From positions 310,001-374,000 of the forward strand of contig CBDFKU010000019.1 in the NCBI GenBank assembly GCA_965248975.1: a stretch of DNA of 64,000 bases, given 5' to 3'. This stretch comes from CBDFKU01 sp965248975 (GTDB taxonomy: Bacteria > Chloroflexota > Dehalococcoidia > Lucifugimonadales > JAGWBF01). Positions 52,126 to 60,546 of the stretch are shown here, in pieces; position 1 is the first letter of the stretch; the number at the start of each line of letters is the position of its first letter. Below the pieces are notes generated by a model, which was not told the DNA's origin, searched no databases, and worked only from the letters and a program-made list of their open reading frames with translations. A program made the position numbers and the translations under genes.

Positions 52126-53256
52126 GTACTCAGTCAACCTGTGATTTGAAGGATATAGCCGATGGAGTTTCGCCCTAGCATCTTGGGTGTTGAAGCGCCA
52201 ATGGATAGAGGCTCGGGCGGCGTTTCGCTCCCCCTCCAGGGCCTGAATTTCTCGGCGGAGGGCAGCCTCATCGGGGACACGCCTCCTCAGGCAAGATCGG
52301 GCCAGGACGCTGAACTCGATCTCCGCCATGTTGAGCCAACTGCCGTGTTTGGGGGTGTGGTGGAACTCCAGCCGCTTTACGATACGCCGGGCCTCAGGGG
52401 CAGGAAAGGCCTCGTACAGGGAAGCCGGGCGATGAGTGTTCAGGTTATCCAGAACAACTCGCACCACCGGGGCCTCCGGGTAGGCCTCATCCACCAACCA
52501 ACGCATCTGACGGGCGAAGTCCTGCTGGGTCCGCCGCTGGGTGATGGCCACGTGTCTCCAGCCCTGCAGCGGCTCGCAGGTCAGGAACAGGTTCCGGGTG
52601 CCCTCCCTTCGGTACAAAGTAGTCCTGTCGCCGCGGCTGTCCCGGCTTCGCTGGGAGGGGCGGCCGTGGCTCGCTCAACAGCTGAGTCGAGGTCTCGTCA
52701 AAGCAGACCACCGGCCGCCGGGGGTCATAGGGCTCGGCATACAGGTCCAGCACATCCTCCATGGCTGCCACAAAGTCGGCGCTCACCTTAGGAATACACC
52801 ATTCCTTCTTCTGCCACGGCTTAAGAACGTTTTTTTGAGCCGCTTGCGGATGCCTTCATGGGACATGGAGGGCACCAACCCTAGCTCTACCACTTTCCCG
52901 GCCAACAGCCGCAGGGTCCAGTGGTCGTGGCCCTCCGGCGCGGCGCTGCAGGCCAGGGCGATGAGGTGGGCCTCTCCCTTGTCGTCCAGCTTCCTCCGTG
53001 GCCTGGGCCTGGGCCTTTCCAGCAAAGCCCCCTTCATGCCCTCTTCAGCGAAACGCCGCTTGATGCGGAACACTGTGCCTACGGAGACGTCCAAGGCCTC
53101 AGACACCTTGGGAGCCTTCCAACCCTCATCGCTCTTTAGTAGAATCCTCGCCCGGGTCATCACACGAGCCCGGCTCTTCCCACTTCGAATCAATTGCTGG
53201 AGTTGTTCCCGGTCTTCCTGGTCCAAGCGCACCCTATACTTTTCCCGTCGTCCCAT
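52123..53256 (-). pseudogene. IS630-family DDE transposase with two frame changes
   Basis: The ATG at 53256 begins GRREKYRVRLDQEDREQL, then the helix-turn-helix SGKSRARVMTRARILLKS and WKAPKVSEALDVSVGTVFRIKRRF. At A7 (52836-52830) a -1 shift is needed to go from IRKRLKKT to NVLKPWQKKEWCIPKVSADF, which restores the family sequence. This may be programmed. A second 1-nt change near 52,615 is needed between RRQDYF and YRREGTRNLF; this one has no slippery site and probably inactivates the gene or is an error. Catalytic parts are VVCFDETSTQLL, VVLDNLNTH and HGSWLNMAEIEF. The stop lies in the terminal repeat and target TA. Confidence 0.85.
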
Positions 53257-53351
53257 CACTGCCACCCCTTGGGTAGATTCTGTCTTCCCAAAGGGTAGCA
53301 ACTTTGAGTGATTTCTTAAATAATTACCAACACCGAGTTGACTGAGTACTA
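52124..53351. mobile_element. IS630-family insertion sequence, 1,224 bp with TA target duplication
   Basis: The ends are perfect inverted repeats: GTACTCAGTCAAC at 52126 and GTTGACTGAGTAC ending 53349; including the palindromic target, ACTAGT extends the match to 17 bp. A TA lies on each side (52124-52125, 53350-53351), the usual target of IS630/Tc1-mariner-like elements. It inserted in an ELWxSDGT gene and carries one leftward transposase with frameshifts. Confidence 0.9.
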
Positions 53352-55500
53352 GTAGTTTCGGAAGAGAACTGTGGAAAAGCGACGGCACCAAAGATGGCAC
53401 AGTGCTAGTCAAGGACGTATTTACGGGGTTCACAAGCTCCGCTCCCTCTAGGTTGACGAACGTAAACGGCACCCTGTTCTTCCGGGCTAACGATGGGACC
53501 ACCGGAGAGGAGCTGTGGAAGAGCGACGGTACTCCAGAGGGCACCATGCTGGTGAAAGACATCCTGCCCAACTCCGGAAGCTCCGACGCCAGATGGTTCA
53601 GGAACCTGAACGGGACCCTGTTCTTCGTGGCCAATGATGGAGTAAGCGGCATAGAGCTCTGGAAGAGCGACGGCACCCCCGAAGGAACGGTCCTGGTCAA
53701 AGACATCGCTGACGACGACGAGGGCTCATCGCCCGAGCAGCTCAGACCTGTCGGCGCCACCCTCTACTTCGAGGCCAACGACGGAACGAAAGGCGAAGAG
53801 CTGTGGAAGAGCGACGGCACTGCGGATGGCACCGTGCTGGTGAAGGATATCACCCCCGGCGACGCCGGAACGACCCTCACCAGGCTGACGGACGTGGGCG
53901 GAACCCTGTTCTTCCGCGCCGACGTCGGTATCAACGGAGAGGTGTGGAAGAGTGACGGCACCGAACCCGGTACGGTCATGGTCAAGGACATCGTTCCTGG
54001 CGGGATCGGCTCGGACCCCAAGTGGCTGACCAACGTGAACGGCACCCTCTTCTTCCATGCGGAAAACAGGATCAACGGCTTTGAGCTGTGGACCAGCGAC
54101 GGCACCGAAGATGGCACAGTCATCGTCGAGGACATCAGTCCCGGATTGGGCAGCTCGTTCCCCACCGACATAGTCCCGGTCCTGGACCCCAGCGGGGTGA
54201 CCAAGCTCTTCTTTTCCGCCAACGACGGGACCGCGGGAACAGAGCTGTGGGTCGCGTTGATCAACCCCAACCCGGAATCAGACCTCTCCGTGGTGATGAC
54301 CGACAACCCGGACCCCGTCTTCGCCGACGACCCCCTGAGCTACACTCTAACCGTCTCCAATGCCGGCCCGGGCCCGGCCACCGAAGTCATAGTCACCGAC
54401 ACTCTCCCCCAGGGCACGACCTTCTCGTCGGCCACCCCCAGCCAGGGGGGCTGCTCCGAGGCCGGTGGTACCGTCACCTGCAACCTGGGTATCCTGGCCA
54501 AGGACGCCCAGGCCACCGTAGATATACAAGGATTCGCCCCGGCGGACGTAGGCCCCATCAGCAACACCGCTCAGGTAGCCAGCGACGAGACCGACCCAAA
54601 CGCCGCTAACGACTCTGCCACCGAGGGTACCGAGGTCACCGAGCCGCCTAATCAAGCAGACCTTTCGGTGAGCAAGGTGGCCGAAGGCACCGTGCTGACG
54701 GGGTCGAACATCACCTACACGGTAACCGTCACCAACGGAGGGGCCGGCCGCTCTGCCACTGGAGTGACCGCCACCGACACCCTTCCAGAAGGCGTTGGCT
54801 TCGTCTCGGCCACGCCCAGCCAGGGTGCATGTAACCAGCTGGACGGCATCGTGACATGCGATCTGGGCACCCTGGCGAAGCGAGCCCGGGCTACGGTCGA
54901 CATCGTCGTCTCCACCGGCACGCTTGGGCCCCAGGAGAACACCGTGGCAGTGGCGGCAAACGAGGTCGATCCGAACCCGGACAACGATGCCGCCGCCGCA
55001 ACCACACGAGTCATCGGAGTGCCGCCGGTGGGACTGGTCAAAGACATCCTGCCAGGCCAGTTTTCCTCGTTCCCCAGCCAGCTGACCGCCTTTAACGGGA
55101 CGCTCTTCTTCTCCGCTGACGATAACACCACCGGCTCGGAGCTGTGGAAGAGCGACGGGACCCTGGGAGGCACCACGATTGTCAGGGATATCAGTCCCGG
55201 TTCGTCGTTCCCCGAACACCTGACTGTGGTGAACGGCCTCCTCTTCTTCCGCGCCGAGCAATCCGGCAACGGCACGGAGCTGATGAAGAGCGACGGCACC
55301 GAAGACGGCACCGGGATGGTCAAGGATATCAGGCCGGGATCGTCGAGCTCGCTGCCCAGTGAGCTTACAGGCCTGGGCGGCACCCTATTCTTTACGGCCT
55401 CAGACGGGACCATCGGTACCGAGCTGTGGAAGAGCACCGGTACCGTGGAAGGCACCGTAATCGTAAGGGACATTAACCCTGGCTTCCCGAACTCCTCTCC
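53350..55500 (+). pseudogene. ELWxSDGT-repeat and DUF11 surface protein, second piece (cut by IS3 element)
   Basis: This piece continues the gene in frame from SSFGRELWKSDGT. It has about six ELWxSDGT repeats, then two DUF11 (NPDP, NAGPGPATEVIVTDTLP, TVTCNLGIL) domains at about 54,270-55,010, then three more ELW repeats. It ends with DINPGFPNSSP at 55,500, where an IS3-family element begins. After the right end of that element, CCAGTAGGACCCAACTAA continues the frame as PVGPN and a stop at 58,238-58,240. The native protein was therefore about 890-900 residues, secreted, with ELW repeats on both sides of a DUF11 pair. A continuous frame into the IS110 transposase is accidental. Confidence 0.85.
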
Positions 55501-55539
55501 TGTTAGCAACCAGCAAAAGTGGGACACATTGGGACCCGA

Positions 55540-55825
55540 GAGATCAGGTGCTGGATGGGGGTCTGGTGAGCTCTCTGAGGGCCCTGTTATAGCGTCTGCG
55601 GTTTTGGATGGTTTTGGCCTTCACCTCCTTGTATCTTGGTTTGGGTGTGTAACAATCACTTCACTTAGGTGGATCGGGGTGCGGCAGACCGGTTTCTCCT
55701 TGGTTATGGAAGACCGCCAGAAAGCGAGGGTCGCCGCACCCCTTCCGAATAGAGCCCGAACAGTTGCCTGGGCCAACCAAGCCCGCATCTTGCAAGGACG
55801 GGCCAATAATTCGCAGGAGGTGCTC
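55540..55825 (+). ncRNA. Candidate IS110 bridge RNA region
   Basis: In the IS110 group the non-coding left end upstream of the transposase encodes the bridge RNA that pairs with donor and target. Here about 290 bp precede the transposase without any other credible gene, a fitting length. I cannot fold it by eye with certainty, and the element boundary and strand of the RNA are inferred, so this is a location, not a proven gene. Confidence 0.35.
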
Positions 55826-56788
55826 GTGGAGCAAGAATCGATCTACGTAGGCATTGATGTAGCCAAGGCCCAGGTGGACGTCGCAGTCCGTCCTACGGAC
55901 GACAGATGGGAGGTTTCCCATGACGAGACAGGAGTCCGGCAGCTGGTCTCCCAGCTGAAGGCCCTTGAACCGGTCATGGTGTTGCTGGAGGCTTCGGGCG
56001 GCTTGGAAGTGCCGCTGGTGGCTGCCTTGGCAGCCGACGCGGTGCCTGTGGTCGTCGTCAACCCCCGCCAGGTGCGGGACTTCGCCAGGGCCACCGGGAA
56101 GCTGGCCAAGACCGACGCTCTGGACGCGGCGGTTCTGGCTCACTTCGCCGAAGCGGTTCGTCCACCCGTGCGCCCTCTGCGAGACGCCGAGACCCAGGCC
56201 CTTAACTCCCTGGCTGCCCGCAGGCACCAGGTGATGACCATGCTGGTCTCGGAGAAGAACCGCTTGAGCGCCGCCGCCATCGCCGTCCGTCCCCGCATCG
56301 AGGCCCACATTGCATGGCTGGAGCGAGAGCTGGACGACCTGGATGAGGGACTGCGGCAGACTCTCCGCCAGAGTCCCGTATGGCGAGAGAAGGATGACCT
56401 CCTGCGCACCGTTCCCGGCGTGGGAGAACAAGTCTCCATCTCTCTCCTGGCCTATCTGCCGGAGCTGGGCACGCTGGACCGCCGGCAGATCGCCGCCCTG
56501 GTAGGGGTGGCTCCCTTCAACCGGGACAGCGGCACCCTGCGGGGCAAACGCACCGTCTGGGGTGGACGCGCCCGCATCCGCGCCGCCCTGTACATGGGAG
56601 CGCTGGTTGCCAGTCGCTTCAACCCTGTTATCAGGGACTTCTACCAGCGGCTGCTGGCCGCTGGTAAGCCCAAGAAGCTGGCCCTCACAGCCTGCATGCG
56701 CAAGCTGCTCGTTATCCTCAACTCCATGCTCAAGCATCGCTCACCCTGGCGCGACCTGACTCCGGCAGTCGCCGGTCATTCCTCTTGA
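55826..56788 (+). CDS. IS110-family transposase (DEDD)
   Basis: I start at the GTG at 55826, five bases after AGGAGG, although the frame is open far upstream. The 320-residue protein has the RuvC-like DEDD residues in YVGIDVAKAQVDVAV, MVLLEASGG and KTDALDAAVLAHF, and the C-terminal Tnp20 domain (VPGVGEQVSISLLAYLPELG, GVAPFNRDSGTLRGKR) with the putative catalytic Ser. Length and motifs are intact, so it may be functional. It would recombine DNA under guidance of a bridge RNA. Its stop is 3 bp from the convergent IS3 orfB stop. Confidence 0.92.
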   Translation: MEQESIYVGIDVAKAQVDVAVRPTDDRWEVSHDETGVRQLVSQLKALEPVMVLLEASGGLEVPLVAALAADAVPVVVVNPRQVRDFARATGKLAKTDALDAAVLAHFAEAVRPPVRPLRDAETQALNSLAARRHQVMTMLVSEKNRLSAAAIAVRPRIEAHIAWLERELDDLDEGLRQTLRQSPVWREKDDLLRTVPGVGEQVSISLLAYLPELGTLDRRQIAALVGVAPFNRDSGTLRGKRTVWGGRARIRAALYMGALVASRFNPVIRDFYQRLLAAGKPKKLALTACMRKLLVILNSMLKHRSPWRDLTPAVAGHSS

Positions 56789-56791
56789 CTT

Positions 56792-57706
56792 TCAAGACAG
56801 TTGCTTTCTGCGTTGTAGGATCTCTTGCCGTCTTCCCTTGAGCACGTCAGATGGTGTCACGTTGGCCAGGGCCTTGTGATAGCGCCGGTAGTTGTAGTAG
56901 CTGACGAACGCCGCGATAGCCGCATCGAGGTCAGAGGGCAACTCATAGGGCACCTGGTTTACGTCCCGTTTGATGCTCTGGTGGTAGCGCTCCAGCTTCC
57001 CGTTGGTCTGAGGGTGGAAAGGGGTTGCCAGGATGTGCTTGATGCCAACCATACCCAGGTAGTCCCTGAATGCCCTCGAGACATAGCCCGGGCCGTTGTC
57101 ACTCAGCAGCCTAGTGCGGTCTGTGACTGGAACTTGATCCATGCCGGTCCTGTCCACAGCATCCTGGACCACCTCGATGAAGGAGTCGGCCGTCATGTCT
57201 TCCTGGAGCCTGTGAGCCAGGATGAAGCGGGAGTAGTCGTCCATCACGGTCACCAGGTAGTAGTAGCCCCAACCTACTACCCTGAAGTAGGAGGCGTCGG
57301 TGGCCCACATCTGGTGAGGGCCTGTGGTCTTGCGGTGGTACTCCTTACCCGCGGCCAGCTTCATCTCAGGCCTCTTCACCAGACCCTCCCTGCTCAGGAT
57401 ACGGTAGACACTCGACTCTGAGACACTGAAGCCCTGGTTGTCGGTGATCCACGCGGCCAGCTGACGGCAGCTCAGCTCCGGCATCTCTCTGGCTGCTGCG
57501 AGAACTGAGCGTTCTTCCCGAATGCTGAGACGGTTCCACGGGGGCTTGCCGCCTCCTGCATGGTCCTCAAGTCCTTGTTGGTCCTGGCGTCTGAGCCACC
57601 GGTAGTAGGTGCTCTTAGGGATACCCAACTCGCTGAGGGCCTTTCGTTTAGGGAGGGGAGACGAGGCTACTTCGGTAAGTACTTCTGCCTTCTCCACGGC
57701 GCTCAT
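56792..57706 (-). CDS. IS3-family transposase OrfB (DDE integrase)
   Basis: The 304-residue protein has the DDE core: HQMWATDASYF (first Asp), TRLLSDNGPGYVSRAF (second Asp) and QTNGKLERYHQSIKRDV (Glu), preceded by an HTH_21 segment (ELSCRQLAAWI). The ATG overlaps the orfA stop by 4 bp, and a -1 shift upstream gives a continuous OrfAB. The C-terminus (RRQEILQRRKQLS) stops right beside the IS110 transposase stop and may have been altered by that insertion. Confidence 0.92.
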   Translation of the reverse strand: MSAVEKAEVLTEVASSPLPKRKALSELGIPKSTYYRWLRRQDQQGLEDHAGGGKPPWNRLSIREERSVLAAAREMPELSCRQLAAWITDNQGFSVSESSVYRILSREGLVKRPEMKLAAGKEYHRKTTGPHQMWATDASYFRVVGWGYYYLVTVMDDYSRFILAHRLQEDMTADSFIEVVQDAVDRTGMDQVPVTDRTRLLSDNGPGYVSRAFRDYLGMVGIKHILATPFHPQTNGKLERYHQSIKRDVNQVPYELPSDLDAAIAAFVSYYNYRRYHKALANVTPSDVLKGRRQEILQRRKQLS

Positions 57707-58110
57707 CCGCTGGTACCGGTAGCTTCCTGGGGCATGGGGATGGCCGTTTTTTTGAGACGGTACGCCTCCAGCGACAGATCGGCCACTAGCTCCTTGAGCT
57801 CCCCGTTCTCTCTCTTGAGCTGCCCTACCTCATGCTGAGTGGCGTCCCGCATCGTGTCGCGGGTCAACCTCTCCTTGCCCGCCTCCATGAACTCTTTGGT
57901 CCACGAGTAGTAGGAGTGGGGCTTGATCCCCTCCCGCCGGCACAGGTCGTTGACTGTGACCTCGCGGCGGAAGCCCTCCAGAACAATTCGGATCTTCTCT
58001 TCGGGGGTGTACTTACGTCGGGTAGCCGCCTTCACCGTGCGAACGAAGGACCTCGTCTCCGCGCTCCGTTCCTCGGCGGCCTCTGCTTTGTCTACGTCTG
58101 ACTGGGACAC
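57703..58110 (-). CDS. IS3-family transposase OrfA with -1 frameshift site
   Basis: The 135-residue protein has the helix-turn-helix RRKYTPEEKIRIVLEGFRREV, NDLCRREGIKPHSYYSW and a leucine-zipper-like helix (VGQLKRENGELKELVADLSLEAYRLKK). A run of seven A (57753-57747 on the minus strand, context CTCAAAAAAACG) falls just after that helix. A -1 shift there enters the orfB frame, which is open through to its ATG, so programmed frameshifting to make the OrfAB transposase is likely, as in other IS3 elements. Confidence 0.92.
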   Translation of the reverse strand: MSQSDVDKAEAAEERSAETRSFVRTVKAATRRKYTPEEKIRIVLEGFRREVTVNDLCRREGIKPHSYYSWTKEFMEAGKERLTRDTMRDATQHEVGQLKRENGELKELVADLSLEAYRLKKTAIPMPQEATGTSG

Positions 58111-58254
58111 ATCTGCTCCTTTCTGTGGGTAACTCTACCCTCACTTCAGGAGCTCTCGCCACCCTCCAAACTCTCGGGTTTTCTTACCCTCCGATGTGTC
58201 CCATTATCGCTGACGGCCTACACCAGTAGGACCCAACTAACTTAGCGGTGAAGT

Positions 58255-58291
58255 GGGCTGGGACGGTAAGCTAGCCCCCCCGTCCCAGCCC
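58255..58291 (+). terminator. Hairpin after the disrupted ELWxSDGT gene
   Basis: GGGCTGGGACGG (58255-58266) and CCGTCCCAGCCC (58280-58291) form a perfect 12-bp stem, 15 bp past the restored native stop codon. There is no U-tract, so it may be a factor-dependent or stabilising hairpin. Confidence 0.5.
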
Positions 58292-58343
58292 AGGTTCCCC
58301 GAGGAGAACCAAGACAGAAACAAGGAGGTCCAAAAACCTACCT

Positions 58344-58376
58344 GAGATAGCCGCCCCTTGTATGGGCGGCTATCTC
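58344..58376 (+). terminator. Perfect 13-bp hairpin before the 89-residue gene
   Basis: GAGATAGCCGCCC and GGGCGGCTATCTC flank the loop CTTGTAT, followed by GTTTC. It could end upstream transcription or act as a leader hairpin for the gene starting at 58406. Confidence 0.5.
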
Positions 58377-58405
58377 GTTTCAGGGAGGTTTGAGGGAGGC
58401 GGATT

Positions 58406-58675
58406 ATGGCCAGCACAAGCTCGATAGATGTCAGGGACATGATGCGTGAACACCGGGCAGCCCTGAGGCGCTACTCCAGCCGGGCCCTGGTCCACGGCGA
58501 GGGTCTCGAAGCAGCCGAGGAGATCGACAGGGACCATCGCATGGAAGAGTTCTTGTCGCTGGGCAACTCGCTGAAGCTAACGAAGCGAGAGATAGTGGAC
58601 CTCCTACTGGGCGAGCTTCTGGCAACGAAACGAGGCTGTGGGTGTCCCACCTGCAGGTCTCATTCCGGCGTGTAG
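58406..58675 (+). CDS. Small hypothetical protein (89 aa)
   Basis: The ATG follows GGGAGG at a good distance. The 89-residue protein is helical and charged (SIDVRDMMREHRAALRRYSSRALVHGEG, then MEEFLSLGNSLKLTKREIVDLLLGELL) and ends with a Cys-rich tail CGCPTCRSH that could bind a metal. No family is recognised. It is flanked by a perfect hairpin upstream and REP-like repeats downstream. Confidence 0.6.
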   Translation: MASTSSIDVRDMMREHRAALRRYSSRALVHGEGLEAAEEIDRDHRMEEFLSLGNSLKLTKREIVDLLLGELLATKRGCGCPTCRSHSGV

Positions 58676-58780
58676 ACGGCTGAAAGCGAAGATAGGAAAG
58701 ACCCAAAAGATGATCTGGCAAGCAGACCAAACTTAAGCCAAGGTGAAACCCGCAGAGTCGCAAATAGGCATCTCGGAACT

Positions 58781-58847
58781 CGTCATTCCGGCGTAAGCCG
58801 GAATCCATGGCCAGGACTGGACACCGGCTTTCGCCGGTGTGACAGGA
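58781..58847. repeat. REP-like double hairpin
   Basis: Two perfect small hairpins stand in tandem: TTCCGGC-GTAA-GCCGGAA (58786-58803) and ACACCGGC-TTTC-GCCGGTGT (58821-58840). The design is that of bacterial REP/BIME repeats. A partial copy (TCATTCCGGCG) lies near 58,660. The rest of 58,676-59,036 shows nothing else that I can support. Confidence 0.65.
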
Positions 58848-59036
58848 ATTCTAATCCAACGCTAAGGTGGATCCTGCAAAGTTGCATAGCCATCCATGTA
58901 GATTCCACTTCGGCTTAGTTTCAGGTGGTTCTACGGCCCAACGGCTGTGCGCCGCTTCTTACGGCTGGATGAATATAGTGCGATGATGCTAGAATAATAC
59001 GTTATCAACCTTCGGGCAGCAGGAATCGGTGTAAAT

Positions 59037-59519
59037 TTGAGGGCATGCGTTCACAAAGCTAGAGGGTTCACTATGGTCGAGGTGCTGGTGGTAGTGGCCA
59101 TCATGGCCATTCTGGCCACCCTGGCGGCCACGGCTACCGGAGGGTTTCTCTCGGGAAGCAAGGGCAGCGCTTACAACTCGGAGAAGGAGACCCTTCAGGT
59201 CGGCATAGACGGGTGGAAGAATACCATCGGCAAGCAGACGACCCGCATCTACCCCATTCTGGACGGCGGGGAGAACGAAGCCTGTCTCGGCACGATAGAC
59301 GCCAACGGCGACCCTACCACCCCGGGCTGCAATCCCTACGTCGACATTGGAGCCATGGCGGATGAAGAATTTCTAAGGAACGCCGCCGCGGTGAAGTCCG
59401 CCGACACTTCAAGGAACACCACGGCGCTCAACGAACCCACCGGCAGCTATGCCTGGTACGTGGACTCCGACGGTCTGGTTGTCTCCATTCCTGACTTTAT
59501 CGAGAAGGTCTACCCTTAG
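59037..59519 (+). CDS. Type IV/II prepilin-like protein
   Basis: The 160-residue protein has a short basic leader and a type IV prepilin peptidase site: ARG, then FTMVEVLVVVAIMAILATLAA with the Glu at position 5 of the mature form. The mature part is small and has two Cys spaced 18 residues apart (EACLGTIDANG and PGCNPYV) like a minor pilin or type II secretion pseudopilin. It starts at a TTG; an internal ATG at the M of FTM would lose the leader. No assembly genes flank it, so it probably uses a machinery encoded elsewhere. Confidence 0.8.
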   Translation: MRACVHKARGFTMVEVLVVVAIMAILATLAATATGGFLSGSKGSAYNSEKETLQVGIDGWKNTIGKQTTRIYPILDGGENEACLGTIDANGDPTTPGCNPYVDIGAMADEEFLRNAAAVKSADTSRNTTALNEPTGSYAWYVDSDGLVVSIPDFIEKVYP

Positions 59520-59693
59520 GCACCACCTACGGCCGGTCCGGGAAATTGTGGGGCCCCTGGTTGGGTCTCGGACCACTCCTTCCTCATACGGCGCCTCGAT
59601 TCCCGCTGCTATATAGGGCTTTTGCCTGGCGTCCGGAATCTGGTATCTTAACCTCAGGTTTGTTCTCCAGTCCGATAATGTAGAGAGGCTGTC

Positions 59694-60515
59694 ATGCGGC
59701 TGAAGGATCGGGTAGCGCTTATCACCGGAGCGGGTCGGGGAATAGGCCGGGCCATCGCCGAGGCTTATGCCCGGGAGGGCGCCAGCCTGGCTCTGGCGGC
59801 CCGTACGGTTGCCGAGCTGGAAGAGACGGCGCACCGGGCCGAGGCGCTGGGGGCACCGACCCTCATCGTGCCGGCGGACGTCACCGACCAGGGTCAGGTC
59901 GAAGGGATGGTCACGAAGACGCTGGACCGCTTCTCGACCATCGACATTCTGGTGAACAACGCTGGTATCGTCGGCCCCGTAGGACCCCTCCAGAAAAACG
60001 ACGTGTCCTACTGGATACAGACTATACAGCTCAACGTCATCGGGGTTTTCCTCTGCTGCCGGGCGGTGCTCCCGACGATGCTGGCGAAGGACCGGGGCAG
60101 GATCATCAATATGTCGGGAGTGGGTGGACGCCACCTCTCGGCGTACGGCGCCTCCAAAGCGGCCCTGGTGGACATCACCGAGACGCTGTACACGGAGTTG
60201 GAGGGCAAGAACATCCAAGTCAACGCCATGGCTCCCGGCTCGATTCACACACGCATGTGGGATGAGACATTCGATGCCGCCGTCCGAATAGGGGACTCAG
60301 ACCTTAGCGAGTGGGGTCAGAGGGTCACCAGCGGCCGGGGAGCATCCATGGAGCGGGCGGCGGAGCTGGCTGTGTTCCTGGCCAGCGACGCGGTGGGACC
60401 CATGAGCGGAAGACTTGTTCAGGCAGTAAGTGACGACTTCGAAGGCCTACCGTCCCGGATCCCCCAGGTCATGGCGTCGGACGTGTTCCTGAGGCGAAGA
60501 GTGGAACTGCCCTGA
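59694..60515 (+). CDS. Short-chain dehydrogenase/reductase
   Basis: The 273-residue protein is a classical SDR: TGAGRGIG cofactor motif, NNAG, the active-site Ser in IINMSGVGGRH and YGASK, followed by VNAMAPGSI. It lacks the Asp that favours NAD at the end of strand two (LAARTV has Arg), so NADP(H) use is likely. AGAGAGG lies before the ATG. It converges on an SMP-30-like gene. It probably oxidises or reduces a hydroxyl/keto group of a small metabolite; which one is unknown. Confidence 0.9.
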   Translation: MRLKDRVALITGAGRGIGRAIAEAYAREGASLALAARTVAELEETAHRAEALGAPTLIVPADVTDQGQVEGMVTKTLDRFSTIDILVNNAGIVGPVGPLQKNDVSYWIQTIQLNVIGVFLCCRAVLPTMLAKDRGRIINMSGVGGRHLSAYGASKAALVDITETLYTELEGKNIQVNAMAPGSIHTRMWDETFDAAVRIGDSDLSEWGQRVTSGRGASMERAAELAVFLASDAVGPMSGRLVQAVSDDFEGLPSRIPQVMASDVFLRRRVELP

Positions 60516-60546
60516 GTGGCCTGGCCGCCCGTGAAGGGCTCGACCC

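Larger units (their letters stand above)
55501..58222. mobile_element. IS3-family insertion sequence apparently containing an IS110-family element
   Basis: The ends match as imperfect inverted repeats starting TGT and ending ACA, sharing TGGGACACAT: left TGTTAGCAACCAGCAAAAG at 55501, right CAGCGATAATGGGACACATC in reverse near 58190. The flanks share only CC, so no clear 3-bp target duplication is seen. Leftward orfA and orfB lie in the right half. Between the left end and the orfB stop there is an IS110-type transposase in the opposite direction, so a second element seems to have landed in the 3' end of the first. Confidence 0.75.

Noticed and set aside
52783..53760. Leftward 325-codon frame starting outside the IS630 element
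   Set aside because: The part from 53,350 to 53,760 is antisense to the ELW repeats; the true transposase start is at 53,256.
53402..56788. Single 1,128-codon ELWxSDGT-transposase fusion
   Set aside because: The frame crosses an IS3 terminal repeat at 55,501 and the transposase has its own GTG with AGGAGG; the continuity is accidental.
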